The position numbers and the translations under genes are program-made. Of a stretch of 64,000 nucleotides of DNA, positions 58,240-64,000 are shown one piece after another. The notes below the pieces were generated by a model. The model saw only the letters and a program-made list of their open reading frames with translations, ran no database searches and was not told where the DNA came from. This DNA comes from Allantophomopsis cytisporea (taxonomy: Eukaryota; Ascomycota; Leotiomycetes; Phacidiales; Phacidiaceae). Positions within the stretch are counted from its first letter, which is position 1, and each line of letters opens with the position of its first letter. The stretch is from positions 2,356,001-2,420,000 of the forward strand of contig CP103037.1 of assembly GCA_024752435.1 (NCBI GenBank), in the 5' to 3' direction.

Positions 58240-58494
58240 TCATCCACCACAAAGCTGGTTAGCTCACGGCAAGACTCAAGGCCGTCTCACTTGTTCAGCA
58301 GCACAAGTACCTTGCATCTCCCCACCAGTCGCACAAACATCTAAAATTCAGCATCATCATTAATCTCATGCTTTATTTCGACTTGCCTCATTCAAGATCG
58401 CTGTAGCAGCAATCTTGTCCAGTGTCTCGAGAGCTTTGAGATTTGGCATGAGAGTGTGTGCGTTGACGGTGAGATTATCGACGTCGACAGCCAT
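58240..58494 (-). CDS. possible small protein with a GC-AG intron, 50 aa
   Basis: Minus strand, exon 58494-58387 reads MAVDVDNLTVNAHTLMPNLK and continues to ILNE, an amphipathic, coding-like stretch. It ends at AG followed by GCAAGT, the usual context of a GC-AG intron, with an acceptor TTTTAG at 58341. Exons 58340-58311 and 58254-58240 would close the frame after 50 residues. The downstream exons are weak and other joins are possible. Confidence 0.22.
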
Positions 58495-59322
58495 GTATGC
58501 TTACTTAGAGATACCGATGGGTAACTTGGTGCGAAAATTAGCTTTTCAAAATGGAGGACACAACAAAGGAGAATGGGAATCGAAGTTGCAGTGGGGGGGC
58601 AAGTTTATTGTCAGGGGATGATACAAGACGCATGACGCGCACAAAGCTGACTTTCGTCAACAAATTGTGGTGAAGGATAGGTTATGTAGTTGATCTGAAA
58701 GTCGAAGTTAAATGATATGGGAAAAATTGCTTCAGATCTTGTATGGTGTTGGAGATAGCCATAATTCATTGTCAGTCACACGATCACAATCCATTACATC
58801 CAACACAATAACTCTATAAATTTTGATTTGATTCATTCATAACCATAACGCCCGGCCTAGCAAAGGGGAAAAATGTGTTGTTTCATACAATTGAGCTCAC
58901 CCAGCTCACCAAACAAATAAGGCCCAGCAGTACAGTGCCAATTGAGTGACCAAGTCTCTCGAGTGAAAGTTCTCATGTAAAGTGATGAAAAAAGGATCCT
59001 CCCAATTCGAAATCTAAAAGAATCGATTCCCAATGTTATAACGCTCCCAATGTACTAACGCCAGCAAATCCCTCCCATAACCCCGGAATGGCTCGGTTGA
59101 GAAATGCGGGTATCAGTATTCCCAATTCCCAGTTCCCAGTCCCATATCCATATCCGTTGTCGTACTCTTCGTAATTAATGCCCCAGGGCCTCGCACAATA
59201 TCCTTATGATCAACAATCACCAGTCACCAGACCACTCTATACATCGTAAATTGAGCGCGCACAGCAAATCATAAACGGAAGTGATAGAAGTGCTGATGAG
59301 AGGTTTCAATGTGTCGACAGGT
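58495..59322. other. intergenic region, nothing seen
   Basis: AT-rich flank between small candidates; no open frame with support. Confidence 0.45.
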
Positions 59323-59526
59323 TTACGAGTTGCGGTCGCGCATACTCTTATACCCGCCCACACTCAAAGTGATGATGAGCATGCCAGCGACGATGACAAT
59401 CATAGGGAAGGTACCAGGAACACCGAGGGCATTCGAGCCGCCATTGTTTGTGCTACGGGAGTGGAGCTCGTGCAGTTCATTCTGGGAGCGAGAAACCAGC
59501 TCGGCGAATTGTTGTGGGAGATACAT
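59323..59526 (-). CDS. small single-pass membrane protein, 67 aa
   Basis: Minus-strand frame MYLPQQFAELVSRSQNELHE, then a Ser/Asn-rich linker and one clear hydrophobic segment (GTFPMIVIVAGMLIITLSVGG, residues about 38-58), ending YKSMRDRNS. GC-rich codons and third-position C/T bias contrast with the flanks. The frame extends upstream to 59994, but that part is repetitive Thr/Pro/His sequence and is excluded. Function is unknown; it resembles the many one-helix micro-proteins of fungal membranes. Confidence 0.45.
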   Translation of the reverse strand: MYLPQQFAELVSRSQNELHELHSRSTNNGGSNALGVPGTFPMIVIVAGMLIITLSVGGYKSMRDRNS

Positions 59527-60249
59527 TATAATGTTAGTGTTGGGTTGTTTTTGTGGTGGTGTTGAGGGTTTCGTGGAATGGGCGACCGATGGCTTTGATA
59601 GCTTTCGATGCTTTGATGGGTTTACTGGTTTGGTGATGCACCGTTGTACCGTCCGCTTGTGTTGGTGTTGTGCTGGGTGTGATTGTGGATACGTACGATC
59701 GGTCGGGAGTGTGTAAGCTTGGACTGTCTGACAGTATGTTAGACGATGATAATACGAGAGCCAAATTGCTTGGCATTCAACGACGTTGGATACTATACAT
59801 ACCGTACTATAGATTGTGGTGGGAGAACGAGTGTGTATTGATGGGATTGTGTTTTTTGGTGATGGATTGGAGATGTCTTTGGGAGATGGTTTGATTTTTG
59901 AAAGGGATGAAGAATGATGAGTGAGATTAAAAGTGTACGCGCGTGGTGGTGGTGTGTGTGGTGTGTGGTTGGGTTGCACAGCGCGAGCTTTCAACTGGTT
60001 CCGAGATGTCCGGGTTTGGTAACGATCGGGAAAGTCAGAGGACGCGCACGAATACGTGTGGGAGGGCTGGTTTTAATTGACTATGCGATTGGGATTGCGG
60101 TTTGGAACCAACGCTCAGGAATGTAGCTGTGGATTCTTTTCTTCGAGATGAGTTATAGCAGTCGGCGCCTTGGTGATTGTAGGTAGAATGGATGTGGAGT
60201 TGTGATAGAGCGAGTGAATATGTGTTGATTGTGATTCGAGTTGATGGAT

Positions 60250-60287
60250 GAAGTGAAGTGAAGTGAAGTGAAGTGAAGTGAAGTGAA
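60250..60287. repeat. GAAGT pentanucleotide repeat
   Basis: About 7.6 perfect copies of GAAGT, followed by variant GAAAGC/GAAAGT units to about 60304. Confidence 0.9.
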
Positions 60288-60664
60288 AGCGAAAGTGAAA
60301 GTGAATGGATGAGCAGGAGAAGCGGCAAGTTATGGATGAGAAGAAGAGGGAAGGGAAGGGAAGAGGAGGAGAGCGATTTGTTTTCTATTCTATGTATGGT
60401 ATGGTGGTATGAAGGCATCTACGAATTAGATTAGATTCAATACCTTGCTTTCCGTACAGATGCACATCTTTTGCTGGACCGTGAAGAAGCAAAGAATCGA
60501 GGGAATGGATTAAGAATAGTAGTATCTACACCCGTGCAATGTATGGATGTAAGCAAAAACAAGCATAAGCACAAGCACAAACATGCAAATCAGCTAGGAA
60601 ATGTGAGTCCTGAATACGTACACAGCACCATCCAAGAGGCAAGGGAAGGGATGAGATGTCGAAG

Positions 60665-60691
60665 GAAGTGGAAGTGGAAGTGGAAGTGGAA
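60665..60691. repeat. GAAGTG hexanucleotide repeat
   Basis: About 4.5 copies of GAAGTG (read GAAGTGGAAGTG). Confidence 0.85.
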
Positions 60692-60720
60692 TTGTCAGTC
60701 GATCCAGTTCATCTCGATCA

Positions 60721-60746
60721 CAGTCACCAGTCACCAGTCGCCAGTC
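60721..60746. repeat. CAGTCAC heptanucleotide repeat
   Basis: Three and a half copies of CAGTCAC, the third with one substitution (CAGTCGC). Confidence 0.75.
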
Positions 60747-62882
60747 AATCAGCCACCACTAGTACAACCTTCAAATCATGCAGGAACATACCCTCAACCA
60801 TAACTCAACAGATCCCTGTTCATCGTCCCATATAAAAATGAAAATAAGAAACAAAAATGAAAATATAAACCAACACGCCAAAAAAAGAACAAAAAGAACA
60901 AAAAAAACAAAAAAAAAACATTCATAAATGGCCAGTCCTTGGGTATCCATAACGAAGACGGAGCACACAAGTCGTACGTATATTCACCCACCCAAATTAC
61001 GAATCATCCTCACTGCGCCCTCGCTATGATTGGTCGACGGTCCAGCGCCCATTAGTTCGCCAGCAAAACTTCTCAAGCCGGAGCGTCCAGACCAAAAGCA
61101 GAGCAGAGAACATCAAAGCCCTCCACCACACCACACCTTTCAGCCCTTCGGTCCTTGTCGGCCCTTACTACGTAGTACGTATGTATGTATATATGTGGAA
61201 GCGCTGGGGATATGGTTATGTATGCTCTCTCTTGTCATGTGTATTGTATCTGCACGTGATGTCCGAATCTGTGTGCGCATCAACATAAGCTACACATAAT
61301 CTTCAGTGATAGTCATACACATTGAATGATTCATGCCTCTCCTGAGGTAGATTGTATCCTATATACAATCTCGTGCTACAAGAAGAAGCAATATTCACAT
61401 TTCCCATGATACTTTCGGACCGGTCGGTGAATTCCGCATTCGACTCGACTCTTATACTTATGAAAACCCACTCGGCCCATCAACACATCCGGCACCCGTT
61501 CGACGCTGACAAGTACAGAACTGACCTACATAGGTATTTCCAACCCTCCACCAACACGCAGACCCATATCTCTTCAGCGCGACGTAGGATTTCCTGGGGG
61601 GGGTGGGCTTGGCACTGGGGAAGTCTCATAACCTCGTGTCGCAAAGCAACGAAACCCCCCTCTTCCCATGAAGGTGAAGGAATAATGGGTATCATGCGCC
61701 CGTCGATTCTCGATGAGATATTGATACGCTGTAGATCCTGGTAGACTCTCACTTTCACATGTGGAAACATGTACATACATAGTGATATACAGAATAATCT
61801 CGAGTCAGAGAGGTCATGCATGGTAAGTAAGACGGCACAAAATAAGGGCACGGGAGCTACGGACGAGACTGTTGAACGCCAGAAATGCTTGATTTCCCAG
61901 TAACAAGTAACAAACAACGCACACCCAAAACCCCACTCTATTCCGCGATCACCGGCAGCCATCATTCAATACTATCAACGCCCATCTCTCTTTCGGTTCC
62001 ACTTCCTCTTCTCTCGATAACTTTCCTCACTCCCTCTTCTACGACACCCTCTCCATCCCATACATACTGTTCCTTTTTTTGTTTTTGTTTTTGTTTTTTC
62101 TTCTGCGCACGTGAATTGCTTTAGTCGTCGGTCGTGACGGTTAGCATACCGACACATGGTGCGCACCGGCCTATGTCTCTCGTATTACTCGGCCACAAGC
62201 ACACAAACTGCGCCGTGGTACTGTGTATACGTCGTCAAGCCCTGTTGTCGCTTACGACGCCTGCCAGCCACAGTGCACGATGATGGAGGATGCTAGAATC
62301 TTCATTGCCTACCAGATAGGAAATGGTGGTGCGGAATAGGTCTCTGTATGGATGTGTGGACATGGTAGGCTCTCTGAAGCTGCCGGAGCAGGGTGGAGAG
62401 GAATGGCAAGTAGGAGGGAATGTTTATCGACCATGGATGGATCTTAATCTGTGTTCACTGCCACACTGGAAATATCTCTACTGCATACAATTTATCGGAC
62501 GTACTGTATTTGCACGACTCCTCCCATCAATTCAATCCTATACATGAAATGAAGATGGACATTCGATTCTCAACCAACTCATAGACTGGGACGTATTGCA
62601 AAGAGAACTGTCCTGGACTGATTGACATCAAGTGTTCCAGGATCTGAAAAGCAATCGTCATCAACGACGACTTGAGCTGAGTGCATCTCCATTCCCAATC
62701 ATCGAGACCATGTACGCCTTGCATGTGTCTCGCTTTGCGTCAAAGTAGAACAAGCTTTCTATGCCGAGGAAACGGGTGACTATCAAGCCTGCGACTAAGC
62801 ACAGGCACGACACCTCTAAATAACACCAGTACACACCACCCAATCGTACTCGTACTCGTAAACATCCAGTTGGGTACCTATA

Positions 62883-62884
<2 letters not shown>

Positions 62885-62921
<37 letters not shown>
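62885..62921. repeat. TA dinucleotide repeat
   Basis: Uninterrupted (TA) run of about 18 copies. Confidence 0.95.
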
Positions 62922-62925
<4 letters not shown>

Positions 62926-63804
62926 ACATAAATATAAGCGCCATTCTGCAACTCAATCATTCTCGAATCCCTCTACTATTATCTTGAACCTTACACCTAC
63001 ATTCCATTCTTCCCTTCATTTTCCATCTTCAATTCTACAGGGTACAGAGTATGAACAAGTATATTTGTCAGGAACATGCTAGCCACGCGACATCACTCCA
63101 TCACAGCCACGCTCGCCCTGGCCCATCCCATTCCCTCACTCAAGTCTCCACAACCCCACCGCGACATGAAACACTGACACCACTGTATCGAAATCGTGAT
63201 CATGGTCGCAACGACACACCCGTGACTCTCAACCTCTCGCTCTCGATATGCCTCCTCCCGCCCACACACCTCGGCCCATATTGGATCTCGAGGCGAATAA
63301 GCCGGTTTTGTCATGGCCGTCCGAAAGAACGAAGAGAACACCATTCGACCGATGCTCGTGATATCTGACTTACACTGTGCATTACGACAAATTGTGCAGT
63401 GCTTTTGCTCTGCTAGGCGACGAGGGCTTGGTCGTGGGTGCAATAGGATTCCATGATGTCACGGGGTTTGAGGCCGAGGAGGGAGAGGGAGAGGATGGAC
63501 GATCACGCGCGCGGAAAGAGATGGTGCATGAAGGCATTGATCCAGATCTGCAGATCGCCTCGCTCTGACTTCCCTCAGGATCGCTGGATTCCTGAGGTGT
63601 CGAATCGCACGCTTCGACACGCAGTCTTGGTTGGCGGTTATGGTTGGCATTGTGGATGCGGATATGGATGTGGGTCCCAGGCCGGTGAAGAATGCAATGC
63701 TTCGCTAAGTATATAAAGTAGGTTGGTTGGTGATCAGTTAATCTATTCTGTCGAGTCCACAGTGTTAGAGAAATGTGGGAGGTTGGAGGATTATCGCATC
63801 TACC

Positions 63805-64000
63805 ATGGAGGACCCCGTGTTCTATGGAGCATATCGCATCTACTCAGCAGATCGCGTTTCGAGAAGACCGTCATGGCTAGATCTTCATGTTGACTTTGAC
63901 GGTCAACAAGGCGGGATTCAGATCCGCTGGCTGGTAAGTCGAGTGACAAGATAGCCAGGTCCTTATTGTGATTTTTACTGTTGTTGCTGTGGCACTTTCG
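63805..64000 (+). CDS. first exon of a gene running off the right edge (partial)
   Basis: ATG at 63805 (CCATGG context) opens MEDPVFYGAYRIYSADRVSR and continues to IRWL, 43 codons ending at 63933, where a consensus GTAAGT donor follows. The rest of the visible sequence would be intron. The leader in front is C/T-rich. No family can be named from 43 residues. Confidence 0.4.

Larger units (their letters stand above)
59527..63804. other. 4.3-kb gene-poor region rich in simple repeats
   Basis: Contains several microsatellites listed separately and many CT/GA runs. Open frames are short, repetitive in sequence and overlapped on both strands. It could include a long leader of the small membrane-protein gene or of the right-edge gene. 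No gene is assigned. Confidence 0.45.

Noticed and set aside
59527..59994. Upstream extension of the 67-residue membrane protein to 223 residues
   Set aside because: The added part is repetitive Thr/Pro/His/Ser sequence without a domain, and the internal ATG has a better context; it reads like leader DNA.
62885..62921. TA repeat as a centromere or telomere mark
   Set aside because: Only about 37 bases, flanked by ordinary sequence; no TTAGGG-type repeats are present.
1..64000. tRNA, rRNA or CRISPR elements
   Set aside because: Scanning by eye for GGTTCGAATCC-like B-boxes and for regularly spaced direct repeats found none; the few TTCGAA strings lie in coding exons or introns. A covariance-model scan would be needed to exclude a tRNA firmly.

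Overview
The window looks like nuclear DNA of a filamentous ascomycete (Pezizomycotina). The genes are split by short introns of about 45-150 bp with GTAAGT/GTATGT-type donors and CTAAC/CTGAC-like branch points, intergenic spaces are long and AT-rich, and the gene set is typical of moulds (cutinase-family esterases, a phenylalanine ammonia-lyase, a Gpr1/Fun34/YaaH acetate transporter, a Fur-type NCS1 permease, a quinate-type dehydroshikimate dehydratase). A plant-associated member of the Leotiomycetes would fit, but this placement is inference. No CRISPR array, rRNA, tRNA or intact transposon was recognised.

Layout. 0-10 kb: C-terminal tail of an unidentified gene; a six-exon peroxisomal D-amino-acid oxidase; two carbohydrate esterase family 5 genes on the minus strand, a cutinase with a long Kex2-type repeat leader and a compact acetylxylan-esterase-like enzyme. 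10-20 kb: a 13-exon NCS1 permease, the OLA1/YchF ATPase, and an intronless trichothecene-3-O-acetyltransferase-like BAHD enzyme. 19.5-30 kb: mostly gene-poor, interrupted by the acetate transporter and one small candidate gene. 30-36 kb: phenylalanine ammonia-lyase and a possible small secreted protein. 36-55 kb: the gene-dense part, with a coiled-coil/double-RRM-like protein, a chromodomain protein, PAM17, UBA4, SLX9, a dehydroshikimate-dehydratase-like TIM barrel, a SENP8-like deneddylase built from micro-exons, and a very long protein whose layout resembles meiotic axis proteins (Red1/SYCP2). 55-64 kb: gene-poor and rich in microsatellites, with only short candidate genes and the first exon of a gene running off the right edge.

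The genes do not form one pathway. The 39-49 kb block is housekeeping (mitochondrial import, tRNA thiolation/urmylation, small-subunit biogenesis, NEDD8 processing). The esterases, ammonia-lyase, dehydroshikimate dehydratase and acetate transporter are consistent with a life on plant material.

The observations most worth following are the cutinase fused to a repeat region with regularly spaced dibasic sites, and the Red1/SYCP2-like protein. Exon structures were worked out by hand from splice consensus, reading-frame phase and family motifs, and each multi-exon model listed closes in frame.
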